A stretch of DNA of 64,000 nt from Oxalobacteraceae bacterium CAVE-383 (GTDB lineage Bacteria; Pseudomonadota; Gammaproteobacteria; Burkholderiales; Burkholderiaceae_D), in assembly GCA_004134995.1 (NCBI GenBank), contig REGP01000005.1, forward strand, positions 186,001-250,000, in the 5' to 3' direction. This document shows positions 37,571-50,461 of the stretch, in pieces. The notes beneath the pieces are model-generated. The model was not told the origin of the DNA and did no database searches. It worked only from the letters and a program-made list of their open reading frames with translations. Made by a program: the position numbers and the translations under genes. Position 1 is the stretch's first letter, and each line of letters begins with the position of its first letter.

Positions 37571-37720
37571 TGGCCCATCCTCTCTCTGCTTTTTCTTATG
37601 TCCGAACAGCAATTTTTTCAACGGAGCGCGAAGACGCGGTCTCGGATGATCGGATTATGCGTGAGCAATGGGCGCTGCGGTAGCCCGATAAACCACCATT
37701 TTAGGGGTCTGTTCTAGCGG

Positions 37721-38257
37721 TCAGCCGTCGGCGGCCGGATCGAGTTCGGGGAAGAGGATTTCGGTGTAGCCGAACTGGGTGAAATCTTCGATCCGCATCG
37801 GATACAGGATGCCGATCAGATGATCGCACTCGTGCTGCACCACCCGGGCGTGAAAACCGTCGACGTCGCGGCTGATGGGTTTGCCGTCCTGGTCCATGCC
37901 CTCATAGTGCAGGCGGCTCCAGCGCGGCACCACGCCGCGCAGCCCCGGCACCGAGAGGCAGCCTTCCCAGCCGTCCTCGACCTGGTCCGACAGCGGCGTG
38001 AGCACCGGATTGATCAGCACCGTCTCCGGCACCGCGGGCGCGTCCGGATAGCGCTGGTTCTCCCGGAAGCCGAAAATGACCAGTTGCAGATTGACCCCGA
38101 TCTGCGGCGCGGCCAGGCCGGCGCCGTTGACCGCGCGCATGGTGTCGAACATGTCCGCCACCAGCGCGGCCAGTTCCGGCGTGCCGAATTCGGCCACCGG
38201 CTCGGCTTGGCGCAGCAGGCGCGGATCGCCCATCTTCAGGATTTCACGAATGCCCAT
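37721..38257 (-). CDS. def: Peptide deformylase
   Basis: 178 aa. It removes the N-formyl group from nascent proteins. The three metal/active site motifs are present: [10 protein letters not shown] (motif I), EGCLSVPG with the ligand Cys100 (motif II), and [11 protein letters not shown] with His142, Glu143 and His146 (motif III). GGAGC is well spaced from the ATG. No fmt gene is next to it, unlike the usual def-fmt pair, so this may be a second deformylase copy. It sits between galU and cheR on the same strand. Confidence 0.93.
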   Translation of the reverse strand: MGIREILKMGDPRLLRQAEPVAEFGTPELAALVADMFDTMRAVNGAGLAAPQIGVNLQLVIFGFRENQRYPDAPAVPETVLINPVLTPLSDQVEDGWEGCLSVPGLRGVVPRWSRLHYEGMDQDGKPISRDVDGFHARVVQHECDHLIGILYPMRIEDFTQFGYTEILFPELDPAADG

Positions 38258-38300
38258 CGAATGCTCCGCGCGGCCGGGTTAAAAGGAAAAGCAGAGAAAA

Positions 38301-41320
<3,020 letters not shown>

Positions 41321-41347
41321 TTACCCGGCTGATTGCCGTGCGGCGAA

Positions 41348-42598
41348 TCAACTGAAGAGGCGCATCGCGCGGCTGGAGCCGGCCGGAATTTCGGCGGCGT
41401 CCATCGCGGCATAGAAGGCCGCGACCTGTTCGGCGATATCGCTGAGCGCGGCTTCGGACAAGGGCTGATTGCTGTCGTCGACCACTTTGCCGCCCAGCCG
41501 CATGGCCAGCGACCGGGCGCAGGACACCACGGCGCCGTAACCGTCGCGCGCAAGGCTCACGCGCGGCACGTCCAGCAGCAGGGTCAGGCGGTCGGTGGTC
41601 GGCGCGGCCTGGGGCACATTGGTCGACAATGAAAACAGCACTTCGCCCTCGCCGTCCTGCATGACCAGCGTGCCGTCGGTGCGCAGATCGAAGCCCTGGC
41701 GCGTCAGGGCCGCCACCAGCGTATTGACTTCCCACGGCGCGCCGTTGGACTGCACGTTCACGCCCAGCTGCACGTCGTGATCGACGATGAACTGATGCAG
41801 CGATTGGGCGATGTTGATGATGTCGGCCATGTCCGGAATCTCCGGCTCGGCATTGATGCCGTCGGTAATCTGGCGCAGGCGCATCAAGAGTTCGGAATAT
41901 TCGAGTTCGGAAAGCGGATTGCTGCGATTGGCCAGCTGCACGCCGACCAGCAAGGCCTGATACACGCCGCCGTGCGCGATTGCTTCCCAGTCGCCGTTGA
42001 TATGGCGGCCGATGAAATGCACCGGCTTGTTGCCGACATAGCGCAGATTCTGGATCGAGGGCAATATTTTTTCGCCGCGCACTTGCGCTTCCAGCGCGAT
42101 CGGAATGGTGGCGTCGATCAGATCGTCGACCGGCAGTTCCTTGGCCGGCGTGACCAGCGACGCGAAGGCCGGCTCTTCGGGCAGGGATTCGAAACCGCTC
42201 TGGGCTTCCGGCACAAACTCGGTCGCGGTGACGGCAGCGGGCGCGGCGGCCGGTTCGCCGCGTTGCGACGCCTGGGGCGGCTGAGGTTGCGGGGGTTGCT
42301 GCGCACGCGAAGGCGTATACGTGTCGCCGCCGTAGGGATCGTCATCCTGCGCTTCGCCCGCGGCAAAAGCGGCGGATTGCAAAGGCCCCTGCGGCTGCAT
42401 CGGCGCGCCGTAAATGCCCGGTTCCTGGCGCATGTCGGCGCCCTGCCCGTCGGAGGTCATCAGCACGTCGTCATGCGCCGGCGGAAAGGCCCGTTCCAGC
42501 GTCTTGCGCGTCTTGTGCTCCTGCCATTTGTTATAGGCGATGACGGCGACCAGGATGACGCCGCCGAGGGCGAACAGGATAATTTGCAGATCCGTCAT
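41348..42598 (-). CDS. zipA: ZipA, cell division protein
   Basis: 416 aa from the ATG at 42598; the upstream open frame to 42673 lacks ZipA features. ZipA anchors FtsZ to the inner membrane at the division site. It starts with one transmembrane segment (LQIILFALGGVILVAVIAYN) followed by basic residues (KWQEHKTRKTLE). A Pro/Gln/Ala-rich linker (about 55-130) follows, and then a C-terminal FtsZ-binding domain (about 180-416). It is located between smc and ligA, an order common in betaproteobacteria, and this supports a weakly conserved family call. Confidence 0.88.
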   Translation of the reverse strand: MTDLQIILFALGGVILVAVIAYNKWQEHKTRKTLERAFPPAHDDVLMTSDGQGADMRQEPGIYGAPMQPQGPLQSAAFAAGEAQDDDPYGGDTYTPSRAQQPPQPQPPQASQRGEPAAAPAAVTATEFVPEAQSGFESLPEEPAFASLVTPAKELPVDDLIDATIPIALEAQVRGEKILPSIQNLRYVGNKPVHFIGRHINGDWEAIAHGGVYQALLVGVQLANRSNPLSELEYSELLMRLRQITDGINAEPEIPDMADIINIAQSLHQFIVDHDVQLGVNVQSNGAPWEVNTLVAALTRQGFDLRTDGTLVMQDGEGEVLFSLSTNVPQAAPTTDRLTLLLDVPRVSLARDGYGAVVSCARSLAMRLGGKVVDDSNQPLSEAALSDIAEQVAAFYAAMDAAEIPAGSSRAMRLFS

Positions 42599-42728
42599 GA
42601 CAGCACCGCCGCTACAGGGACGCGGGCAGAAACCATGGCCATGGCCCTGTCCATATCGAAACCGATAGCGCAATCAAGGGGACGTTTTTCAAGGTAAATC
42701 ATTTCTTCCACATCCTTTAACATTACCG

Positions 42729-45700
42729 TCAGGCAACCGCCGCATCCGCGAAATGCGCGGCCGATTCCATATCGACCGCCACGATGCGCGACACGCCCTG
42801 CTCCTGCATGGTCACGCCGATCAGCTGCTGCGCCATTTCCATTGCAATCTTGTTATGCGAAATGAACAGGAACTGCGTGTGCGCCGACATGCGCTTGACC
42901 ATGTTGCAGAAACGTTCGGTGTTGGCGTCGTCCAGCGGCGCATCGACCTCGTCCAGCAGGCAGAACGGCGCCGGATTCAACTGGAACATCGAAAACACCA
43001 GCGCCGTCGCGGTCAGCGCCTTTTCGCCGCCCGACAGCAGATGGATGGTCGCATTCTTCTTGCCCGGCGGCTGCGCCATGACCTGCACGCCGGAATCGAG
43101 AATTTCGTCGCCGGTCATGGTCAGCCGGGCCTGGCCGCCGCCGAACAGGATCGGGAACAACTCCGAGAAATGCTGGTTCACCTTGTCGAACGTGTCCTGC
43201 AGCAGGTCGCGCGTTTCCTTGTCGATCTTGTGGATCGCATCCTGCAGCGTATTGATCGCTTCGTTCAGATCGGCGGTCTGCGCATCCAGGAAATTCTTGC
43301 GTTCGGACGCCGTCGCCAATTCGTCCAGCGCCGCCAGGTTGACCGCGCCCAGCGCCGCGATCGCATTGCTCAGGCGCGTCACCTCGCCTTGCAGGTAGGA
43401 CGGCCGCATGTCGTCGGTAAGCTTCTCGGCCAGCGCCGCCTCGTCGGCCTGGGTTTCCGCCAATGCCTGCGCGTACTGTTCGAGGTTCAGACGCGCGGCC
43501 TGCTCTTTTAGTTGCAATTCGGTGATGCGATCGCGCTGCGGCTGCAGGCTGCGCTCGGCCTGCATGCGGGCTTCCTCGTGCTGGCGCAGGTTCTGCGACA
43601 GCTGGTCCAGCTCGTGGCGGGCGTCCGCCAAGGCGCGTTCCTGATCGCTGCGCTTGTCCAGCAGCGTCTGCAAACCGGCCTGCGCGGCCTGATCGTCCAG
43701 GCTTTCCAGTTCCAGATGGCCTTGCTGCATATTGGCGAACAACTGCGCCGCCTGCTCCAGCGCGGTGGCGATGCTGCGCTTCAATTCGTCGATCTTGGCG
43801 CGATGCGACTTTTCGGCGAATTCGGCTTCCTGCGCCGCGCGTTCGACTTCGCGCAGGCGCTGGCGCGCATCGTTCAATTGCTGTTCCTTGGAGAGGAAAT
43901 CGGTCTGGCCGTCTTCGTGGCTTTCCTGCAGTTCGGCCAAGGCCATGTCGAGCTGCTCGAAACGCGCTTCCGATTCGGCCTTGATCTGCTGCTGTTCGGC
44001 TTCCTGCGCCTCGATCTCGGCCAGGTCGGCCACGATCTGCGTGCTGCGCTGGTCGAAGCGCTGCTGGATTTCGGACAGCTTCATCACCTCGATCTGCAAG
44101 GCGTGCACGGATTGCGTGAAGCCTGCCGCGCGCGTGCGCAGTTCCTGCAGGCTTTGCGTGGCCTGGGTCAGTTGCGCTTCCGAACGCACCGCGCGCGAAC
44201 GCACTTCATCCAGCAGCATTTGCTGGGCGCGCAATCGCTTGCCGATATTTTCGATTTCCTGCTGCCGCGCCAGCATGCCGTCCTGTTCGGAATCGGCCGC
44301 GTAAAAACGCACGCCGGAACGGCTCACCAGATGGCCTTGCGCCGTCACGAAGGCGCCGCCGTGCGGCAATTTGGCGCGGTCGGCGAAGGCGCCGGCGACA
44401 TCGTCGGCGGCATACACGCCATGCAGCCAATCCTGCATCAGGGCGCGCAGGCCGGGATCGTTGAGTTGCAGCAGATTGATGAAAGGTTTCAGGCCGGCAA
44501 CTGTTTCAGGCGCCGGCGCGCCGACCGCCGCCGCGGGCGAAAACAGCGCCAGCTTGGCCGGCGGCGCGTCGTTGAAGAAGGCCTTGGCCCAGTCCAGATT
44601 CGATACTTCCAGCGCCGACGTGCGTTCGCGCAGCACCGATTCCAGCGCGGTTTCCCAGCCCTGGTCGATATGCAGCTTCTGCCACAGCCGCGGCAGATCC
44701 GCCAGTTCGTGCTTCTGCAGCCACGGCGTGACCTTGCCCTGGGTCTGGATGTTTTCCTGCAATTGCCTGAGGGCGCTCAGGCGCGCTTCCAGTTGCGCCA
44801 GCGAAGCCGATTCGGCATTGAATTGTTCCTGCGCCGAACGGCGCGCCTGCTCCAGTTGCGGCAGTTGTTCCTGGGCCTGCTCCAGTTGCATCGCGGCCTC
44901 TTCCTGCTGCTGCTGCTTTTCTTCCAGTTGCAATTGCAAATTGGACAGGTGCGCGGTGTCGGGCAGGTTCAGGCCGCTTTTTTCCTGCGACAGCCGTTCG
45001 CGCCGCACGGCCAGGCCGGCCAGGATATTGGAGGCGTTGCGCTGATGCGCCGATTCCAGTTCGATCTGCTGCTGGCTCTGCATGATGCGCGAGCGCGATT
45101 CGGTGGTTTTCAATTGCGCTTCGCGCCATTGCTGCTCCATCTGCGGCAGGCGCTGGTTCAGTTCCTGCACCGCGTTCTGGGCCTGCTCCACGCGCATGGC
45201 GTGCTCTTCGAGGAACATCTCGGCTTCAGCCAGTTCGTCCTGCTGCTGCGTGCCCTGGCGCTGCCACTGGTCGCGCTGCGCGGTCAGCGAATTGAGCTGG
45301 GCCTGCAGCCGGCTGCGCGATTCGATGACGAATTTGATCTGCGCTTCCAGGCTGCCGATTTCGGCGTTGGTCTGGTACAGCGCGCCCTGCGCCTGATGCA
45401 TGCGGTCGCCCGCGGAGAAATGCGCCTGGCGCATGTTTTCGAGGCCGGCTTCGACATGGCGCAGCTTGGCGGTCTGTTCTTCCAGATCGATCTGCGCGCG
45501 TTCGGTGTCGCGGAAGAATTTTTCCTGTTCGGTCCTGGCTTCGTTTTTGCGCAGCAGCCACAGCAGCTTCTGCTTCTCTTCCTGATCGCCCTGCAGCGTG
45601 TGGAATTTTTGCGCGACGGCCGCCTGGGCCTGCAGCTTTTCCAGGTTGGCGTTCAGTTCGCGCAGGATGTCGTCGACCCGGGTCAGGTTTTCGCGGGTGT

Positions 45701-46256
45701 CGTTCAGGCGGTTTTCCGTTTCGCGGCGGCGTTCCTTGTATTTCGAGACGCCTGCCGCTTCTTCCAGGAAAATCCGCAATTCTTCGGGACGCGCTTCAAT
45801 GATGCGCGCGATCATGCCCTGGCCGATGATCGCATAGGCGCGCGGACCGAGGCCGGTGCCGAGGAAGATGTCCTGGATGTCGCGCCGGCGCACCGACTGG
45901 TTGTTGATGTAGTAAGTGGAGGTGCCGTCGCGCGTGAGCGTGCGCTTGACCGCGATCTCGGCATACTGGCCCCATTGCCCGCCGGCCTTGCCGTCGTCGT
46001 TGTTGAACACCAGCTCGACCGAAGAGCGTCCGGCCGGCTTGCGGTGCGTGGTGCCGTTGAAGATGACGTCCTGCATCGATTCGCCGCGCAGCTCGGAGGC
46101 CTTGGATTCGCCGAGCACCCAGCGCACCGCATCGATGATATTGGACTTGCCGCAACCGTTGGGACCGACCACGCCGACCAGCTGGCCGGGGACCTGGAAA
46201 TTGGTTGGATCGACGAAAGACTTGAATCCGGATAATTTAATCGAAGTTAGACGCAC
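42729..46256 (-). CDS. smc: SMC, chromosome segregation ATPase
   Basis: 1175 aa. SMC condenses and organises the chromosome with ScpA and ScpB. The N-terminal head has Walker A GVVGPNGCGKSNIIDAVRW (residues 28-46). Two long coiled coils flank a hinge at about residues 500-640. The C-terminal head has the ABC signature HLLSGGEKALTATALVFSMF and Walker B PFCLLDEVDAPLDDAN. Length and layout match SMC, not MukB. Its coiled-coil coding bias makes a 907-codon open frame on the opposite strand, which is not a gene. The gene is divergent from the LysR regulator. Confidence 0.96.
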   Translation of the reverse strand: MRLTSIKLSGFKSFVDPTNFQVPGQLVGVVGPNGCGKSNIIDAVRWVLGESKASELRGESMQDVIFNGTTHRKPAGRSSVELVFNNDDGKAGGQWGQYAEIAVKRTLTRDGTSTYYINNQSVRRRDIQDIFLGTGLGPRAYAIIGQGMIARIIEARPEELRIFLEEAAGVSKYKERRRETENRLNDTRENLTRVDDILRELNANLEKLQAQAAVAQKFHTLQGDQEEKQKLLWLLRKNEARTEQEKFFRDTERAQIDLEEQTAKLRHVEAGLENMRQAHFSAGDRMHQAQGALYQTNAEIGSLEAQIKFVIESRSRLQAQLNSLTAQRDQWQRQGTQQQDELAEAEMFLEEHAMRVEQAQNAVQELNQRLPQMEQQWREAQLKTTESRSRIMQSQQQIELESAHQRNASNILAGLAVRRERLSQEKSGLNLPDTAHLSNLQLQLEEKQQQQEEAAMQLEQAQEQLPQLEQARRSAQEQFNAESASLAQLEARLSALRQLQENIQTQGKVTPWLQKHELADLPRLWQKLHIDQGWETALESVLRERTSALEVSNLDWAKAFFNDAPPAKLALFSPAAAVGAPAPETVAGLKPFINLLQLNDPGLRALMQDWLHGVYAADDVAGAFADRAKLPHGGAFVTAQGHLVSRSGVRFYAADSEQDGMLARQQEIENIGKRLRAQQMLLDEVRSRAVRSEAQLTQATQSLQELRTRAAGFTQSVHALQIEVMKLSEIQQRFDQRSTQIVADLAEIEAQEAEQQQIKAESEARFEQLDMALAELQESHEDGQTDFLSKEQQLNDARQRLREVERAAQEAEFAEKSHRAKIDELKRSIATALEQAAQLFANMQQGHLELESLDDQAAQAGLQTLLDKRSDQERALADARHELDQLSQNLRQHEEARMQAERSLQPQRDRITELQLKEQAARLNLEQYAQALAETQADEAALAEKLTDDMRPSYLQGEVTRLSNAIAALGAVNLAALDELATASERKNFLDAQTADLNEAINTLQDAIHKIDKETRDLLQDTFDKVNQHFSELFPILFGGGQARLTMTGDEILDSGVQVMAQPPGKKNATIHLLSGGEKALTATALVFSMFQLNPAPFCLLDEVDAPLDDANTERFCNMVKRMSAHTQFLFISHNKIAMEMAQQLIGVTMQEQGVSRIVAVDMESAAHFADAAVA

Positions 46257-46443
46257 GTTATGAGATTTTGTCGTAAAAGGGCATTAAACAATGGTTCATC
46301 GCGGCGATCATCGCCCGGAAAGGGCTAATAATAGCATTTCATGTCGCAAAAAAGCCGCTTTCGGCCATGCGATCGGCGCCGGCCGGCCGGGCTTGGCGGC
46401 GCGGGTTCCGATGTAACATGCGGTTTTGAAATGGGAAAAGCTT

Positions 46444-47361
46444 ATGGAGCTGCGTGCGCTGCGTTACTTCGTCGAACTGGTCCGCCAGAAAAGTTTTACC
46501 GCGGCGGCCGAGCGCATGCATGTGACCCAGCCGACCATCAGCAAGATGATCAAGGCGCTGGAACTCGAAATCGGCGCCCCGCTGCTGCTGCGGGAAAGCC
46601 GTCAATTGACGCTGACCGACGTCGGCGAAATCGTCTACCGGCGCGGACTGGACGTATTGGCCGCGCATGCGGAACTGCAGGACGAGCTCAATGAACTCGG
46701 CACGATGATGCGCGGCTCCCTCACGGTCGGCCTGCCGCCGATGGGCGGCCCGCTCTTCACGCCGATCGTGGCGGCGTTCCGCCAGCGCTATCCGAATATT
46801 GAGTTGAAGCTGTTCGAACAAGGTTCCAAGGCTATCGAAGCGCTGCTGCTGAACGGCGAACTGGAGCTGGGCGTGGTGCTGCAGCCGGTCGATCCGGATA
46901 TCTTCGAGCTGCTGCCGATCACCAGCCAGCCGCTGTGGCTGATCGCGCAACGCGGTTCGCGCTGGGAACCTGGCAATTCGGAGGGGCAGCCCGCGCCGGT
47001 CGCACTGGCCGATCTGCGCGGCGAATCGTTTGTGTTTTATGGCGAAAGTTATGCCTTGAACGACGTCATCCTGAACGCCTGCCGCGCCGGCGGTTTTACG
47101 CCCACCATCGTCGGCCGCAGCGGCCAATGGGATTTCATGGCCTCGCTGGTGCAGGCCGGCATGGGCATCGCCTTGTTGCCGATGCCGTATTGCCGGCGGC
47201 TCGATCCCGCCGCGTTTATCTGCCGGCCGCTGGTCGAACCGGAAATTCACTGGAATATCGCTATCGGCTGGCGCCGCAATGCGTATTTGTCGCGCGCCGC
47301 CCGGGCCTGGCTGGAAGTCGCCCGGGAAACACATGCCAATGACGTACAGCCTTTGGCTTGA
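46444..47361 (+). CDS. LysR-family transcriptional regulator
   Basis: 305 aa from the ATG at 46444 (MELRALRYFVELVRQKSFTA); an ATG at 46426 would add six residues. The N-terminal winged helix is clear: AAAERMHVTQPTISKMIKAL followed by LEIGAPLLLRESRQLTLTD. The C-terminal half is a periplasmic-binding-protein-like effector domain (GSLTVGLPPMGGPLFTPIVA). The target and inducer are unknown. The permease at 47488 lies 126 bases downstream on the same strand with a T-N11-A box between, so control of that permease is a fair inference. It resembles CidR/CynR-type regulators in general form, but no specific name can be given. Confidence 0.9.
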   Translation: MELRALRYFVELVRQKSFTAAAERMHVTQPTISKMIKALELEIGAPLLLRESRQLTLTDVGEIVYRRGLDVLAAHAELQDELNELGTMMRGSLTVGLPPMGGPLFTPIVAAFRQRYPNIELKLFEQGSKAIEALLLNGELELGVVLQPVDPDIFELLPITSQPLWLIAQRGSRWEPGNSEGQPAPVALADLRGESFVFYGESYALNDVILNACRAGGFTPTIVGRSGQWDFMASLVQAGMGIALLPMPYCRRLDPAAFICRPLVEPEIHWNIAIGWRRNAYLSRAARAWLEVARETHANDVQPLA

Positions 47362-47384
47362 GCGCCAAATCAAGCCATCAAACT

Positions 47385-47399
47385 ATTCCGATATGGAAT
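47385..47399. promoter_or_regulatory. Candidate LysR box (T-N11-A dyad)
   Basis: ATTCCGATATGGAAT has perfect ATTCC/GGAAT arms and contains T-N11-A, the typical LysR-family operator. It lies 88 bases before the permease start, in front of an AT-rich stretch (47401-47432) with a second short dyad (ATAAAAT/ATTTTAT) and a possible -10 TATACT at 47445-47450. Confidence 0.5.
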
Positions 47400-47487
47400 T
47401 TATAAAATAAAAATAAGTCATTTTATTTATAATTCCCCCGCTCCTATACTGGCCTGAATTCCACGACATCCTTTTCCGGAGCCGGCC

Positions 47488-48447
47488 ATGTTTGCCATCT
47501 TCACCATTGTCATTCCCGTCTTCGCGCTGATCGCGGCCGGTTTCTGCTGCCGCCGCATGAATGTATTCGGCGCGACCGCCGCCGCCGAATTGAATCGTTT
47601 CGTGGTCTATCTGGCGCTGCCGGCCCTGCTGTTCGAGACGATCGCCACCACCAAATGGGCGACGCTGAACCAACCGGGCTTTATCGCGGCGTTCGGAATC
47701 GGCGTGGCGGTGGTGTTCGGCGCGACGCTGCTGTTGCGCATGCGCGGCGGACGCCATCTGGCCGACTGCGCCATCGACAGCCTGAATGCGGCTTATGCGA
47801 ATGTCGCCTTTATCGGATTTCCGCTGTGCTTCATGGCGCTCGGCCGGGAAGGCCTGACGGCGGCCATGGTCGCCACCATCATCACGGTCTGCATTCTGTT
47901 TGCAATTGCCATCACGATGATCGAATTCAGTTTGCAGCATGAGCAATCGAGCCGGCAATCGAACCGGCAACTGCTGCCGGTATTGCGCAAGGTCGGCGGC
48001 TCGCTGTCGCGCAATCCGCTGCTGCTGGCGCCATTGCTGGGCGCGCTGTGGACCACAGGCGGCGCGCCGCTGCCCGATGCGCTGGCATCGATGCTCAAAT
48101 TGCTGGGCGCCGCGGCCAGTCCTTGCGCGCTGGTGTCGCTGGGCGCTTTCCTGGCGGCCGGGCAAGGCAAGCGCGCGGAGGCAAGATCGAGCGCCAGCGT
48201 GCTGGTGTTGTTGAAACTGGTGCTGCAACCGGCCATCACCTGGTTTCTGGCGTTTCATGTGTTTTCGATGCCGCCGGCGTGGGCCAACGCGGCGCTGCTG
48301 CTGTCCGCGCTGCCGACCGGCACCGGTCCTTACATGCTGGCCGAGTTGTACCGGCGCGAGGCAGCGGTCACGTCATCGGCGATCCTGGGATCCACCGTGA
48401 TATCGCTGATGACGCTGGCGCTCTGCCTGGGCTGGATCGCGCGCTAG
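47488..48447 (+). CDS. AEC-family permease (auxin efflux carrier type)
   Basis: 319 aa with about ten hydrophobic segments in two halves, as in bacterial AEC transporters (YfdV/MdcF type). The start FAIFTIVIPVFALIAAGFCC followed by RRMNVFGATAAAELNRFVVY is typical, as are YANVAFIGFPLCFMALGREG and the final helices. CGGAG lies at good spacing from the ATG. These carriers move organic acids such as malonate or malate; the substrate here is not readable. It is probably controlled by the LysR protein encoded just upstream. It converges on the chemoreceptor gene. Confidence 0.85.
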   Translation: MFAIFTIVIPVFALIAAGFCCRRMNVFGATAAAELNRFVVYLALPALLFETIATTKWATLNQPGFIAAFGIGVAVVFGATLLLRMRGGRHLADCAIDSLNAAYANVAFIGFPLCFMALGREGLTAAMVATIITVCILFAIAITMIEFSLQHEQSSRQSNRQLLPVLRKVGGSLSRNPLLLAPLLGALWTTGGAPLPDALASMLKLLGAAASPCALVSLGAFLAAGQGKRAEARSSASVLVLLKLVLQPAITWFLAFHVFSMPPAWANAALLLSALPTGTGPYMLAELYRREAAVTSSAILGSTVISLMTLALCLGWIAR

Positions 48448-48500
48448 GCAACGCCGCTTACTCAGCATTACCTGTGAGCTGTTTAATTACCCCCTGGAAT

Positions 48501-50249
48501 CTAGAAGGTTTCCCAGTCGCCTTCGCCGACTGGCGGCGTGGCTTTCGGCTGTGCTCTTGGAGCGATAGCGGCCGGCGGCGCTTTCTGCACAGTGCGTTTG
48601 GCCGGCGCCGGCGTACTTACCCGGGCTTTCACGGCCACTGCTGCCGGCTTTGGACGCGCCACAGGCGCCGCGATCGCCGCCACCAGCGCGCCCTCGTCTT
48701 CGGCGGCCACCTTGAACGCGGCGACCGATTCCTTCAGCACGCGCGCCTGCTCTTCCAGCGCGCCTGCCGCCGCGGCGGCCTCTTCCACCAATGCCGCATT
48801 CTGCTGCGTGACCTGATCCATTTGCGTAATGGCGTCGTTCACTTGCCCGATGCCGTGGCTCTGTTCTTCCGACGCCGACGCAATCTCGCCCATGATGTCG
48901 GTGACCCGCTTGACCGCGACCACCACTTCATCCATGGTCGAACCGGCGCGTTCCACCAATGCCGAGCCGCTGTCCACGCGGCTGACCGAATCGTCGATCA
49001 GGCCCTTGATTTCCTTGGCGGCCTGCGCGCTGCGCTGCGCCAGGCTGCGCACTTCGGAAGCCACCACCGCGAAGCCGCGGCCCTGTTCGCCGGCGCGCGC
49101 CGCTTCCACCGCCGCGTTCAACGCCAGGATATTGGTCTGGAACGCGATGCCGTCGATCACGCCGATGATGTCGGCCATCTTGCGCGAACTTTCCGTAATG
49201 CCCTGCATGGTTTCGACCACCTGGCCCACCACCTCGCCGCCGCGCGCCGCGATGTCGGACGCGCTGCCGGCCAGTTGCCCGGCCTGGCGCGCATTGTCGG
49301 CGTTCTGCTTGACGGTCGAGGTCAGCTCTTCCATGCTCGACGCGGTTTCCTCCAGCGAGGCCGCCTGCTGCTCGGTGCGCGAGGAAAGATCCATGTTGCC
49401 GGCCGCGATTTCGCGCGCGCCCACGTTGATCGAATCGGTGCCCTGGCGTATGCCGACAATCGTGGCCGCCAGATGCTGCTGCATCTGTTTCATCCGGAAC
49501 AGCAGGCTGGATTGATCCCTGGGGCCGATCTGCACATCCAGGTCCAGGTCTCCACTCGCGATTCTGGCCGCGATCTCGGCGGCATAGGCCGGTTCGCCGC
49601 CCAGGCTGCCGAGCACGCTGCGAATCACCAGCATGGTCAATGCCGTCAGCGCGGCGCCGATCAGGCCCAGGCAGATCAGCATTTTGCTCAATGCCGAATA
49701 CACCGCCGTATCCACCGACTTGATCGAAATGCCGGTGAACAAGGTCCAGCCCCAGGGCTTGAACAGGATCGCGTAAGTCATTTTCGGCTCGGCCACGGTT
49801 TCGCCGGGCCGCACGAATGCATATTCGTTATAGGCTTCACCGGTTTCGTGCACTGTCTTGAACTGGTCTTGCATATACAGCCGGCCGGTATTGACGTCCT
49901 TATTGTCTTTGGTATTGCGGCCCATGATTTTCGGATTCGGATGCACCAGCGTGACGTAATTTTCGTCGATCACGGTGAAATAACCGTCGGGAACGAAGCG
50001 CATCGACAGCAGGCGCGCCTTGACTTCCTCTTGCGCCGCTTCTTTCGTGATTTCGCCGCGGGCCGCCCTGGCCTCATAGTCCTTGACGACGGAAGCGGCG
50101 ACCTGCACATTCGATTTCAACATGGCCTTGCGCTCTTCGAGCATGACGCCGCGCGTATTCCATGCGGACCAGCCGCCCAGTGTCAGCAGCCCGAGCCACA
50201 TCAGTCCGAGAATCAGCCATAGTTTCGCGCCCAGGCCCAGGTTTTTCAT
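48501..50249 (-). CDS. Methyl-accepting chemotaxis protein (sCache type)
   Basis: 582 aa from the ATG at 50249, with GAGGGG upstream; a longer open frame to 50336 covers the leader. The N-terminus is a membrane helix ([20 protein letters not shown]). A periplasmic single-Cache domain follows, with [20 protein letters not shown] and [17 protein letters not shown], then a second membrane helix and HAMP. The signalling hairpin is clear ([20 protein letters not shown]). The C-terminus is a flexible Pro/Ala/Lys linker ending GDWETF, like the NWETF CheR tether of high-abundance receptors. sCache domains often sense small organic acids; the ligand here is unknown. Confidence 0.93.
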   Translation of the reverse strand: MKNLGLGAKLWLILGLMWLGLLTLGGWSAWNTRGVMLEERKAMLKSNVQVAASVVKDYEARAARGEITKEAAQEEVKARLLSMRFVPDGYFTVIDENYVTLVHPNPKIMGRNTKDNKDVNTGRLYMQDQFKTVHETGEAYNEYAFVRPGETVAEPKMTYAILFKPWGWTLFTGISIKSVDTAVYSALSKMLICLGLIGAALTALTMLVIRSVLGSLGGEPAYAAEIAARIASGDLDLDVQIGPRDQSSLLFRMKQMQQHLAATIVGIRQGTDSINVGAREIAAGNMDLSSRTEQQAASLEETASSMEELTSTVKQNADNARQAGQLAGSASDIAARGGEVVGQVVETMQGITESSRKMADIIGVIDGIAFQTNILALNAAVEAARAGEQGRGFAVVASEVRSLAQRSAQAAKEIKGLIDDSVSRVDSGSALVERAGSTMDEVVVAVKRVTDIMGEIASASEEQSHGIGQVNDAITQMDQVTQQNAALVEEAAAAAGALEEQARVLKESVAAFKVAAEDEGALVAAIAAPVARPKPAAVAVKARVSTPAPAKRTVQKAPPAAIAPRAQPKATPPVGEGDWETF

Positions 50250-50319
50250 AGTGCTTGTCCCCTCACATATTATTTTTAATGATTCAAAACGTACTTCATA
50301 TAAACGCAGCACGTTAGTA

Positions 50320-50346
50320 ATAACGGCAGGCAACACATTTTCTTGA
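50320..50346 (-). promoter_or_regulatory. Weak sigma-28-like promoter for the chemoreceptor
   Basis: On the minus strand, TCAAGAAA (50346-50339), 11 bases, then GCCGTTAT (50327-50320). The -10 matches GCCGATAA at 6 of 8, but the -35 matches TAAAGTTT at only about 4 of 8. The spacing and the location, 70 bases before the receptor ATG, are right. Confidence 0.35.
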
Positions 50347-50391
50347 ACGGATTCTGCGCTTTTTTTCCGGGATATTCATGTGGCGGCGCAG

Positions 50392-50397
50392 TATAAT
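50392..50397 (+). promoter_or_regulatory. Candidate -10 hexamer upstream of dapC
   Basis: An exact TATAAT stands 64 bases before the dapC start at 50462. No good -35 is seen at standard spacing. Confidence 0.3.
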
Positions 50398-50461
50398 GGC
50401 GCGCTTCGGCAACGGTACGACCCCGCGCCTTTCTTTTACGTTCCTTCGCTTCCTAGCTCTC

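Noticed and set aside
43512..46235. 907-codon open frame on the plus strand opposite smc
   Set aside because: The Leu/Phe/Gln/Arg-rich translation mirrors the coiled-coil codons of SMC. SMC itself has complete motifs and length.
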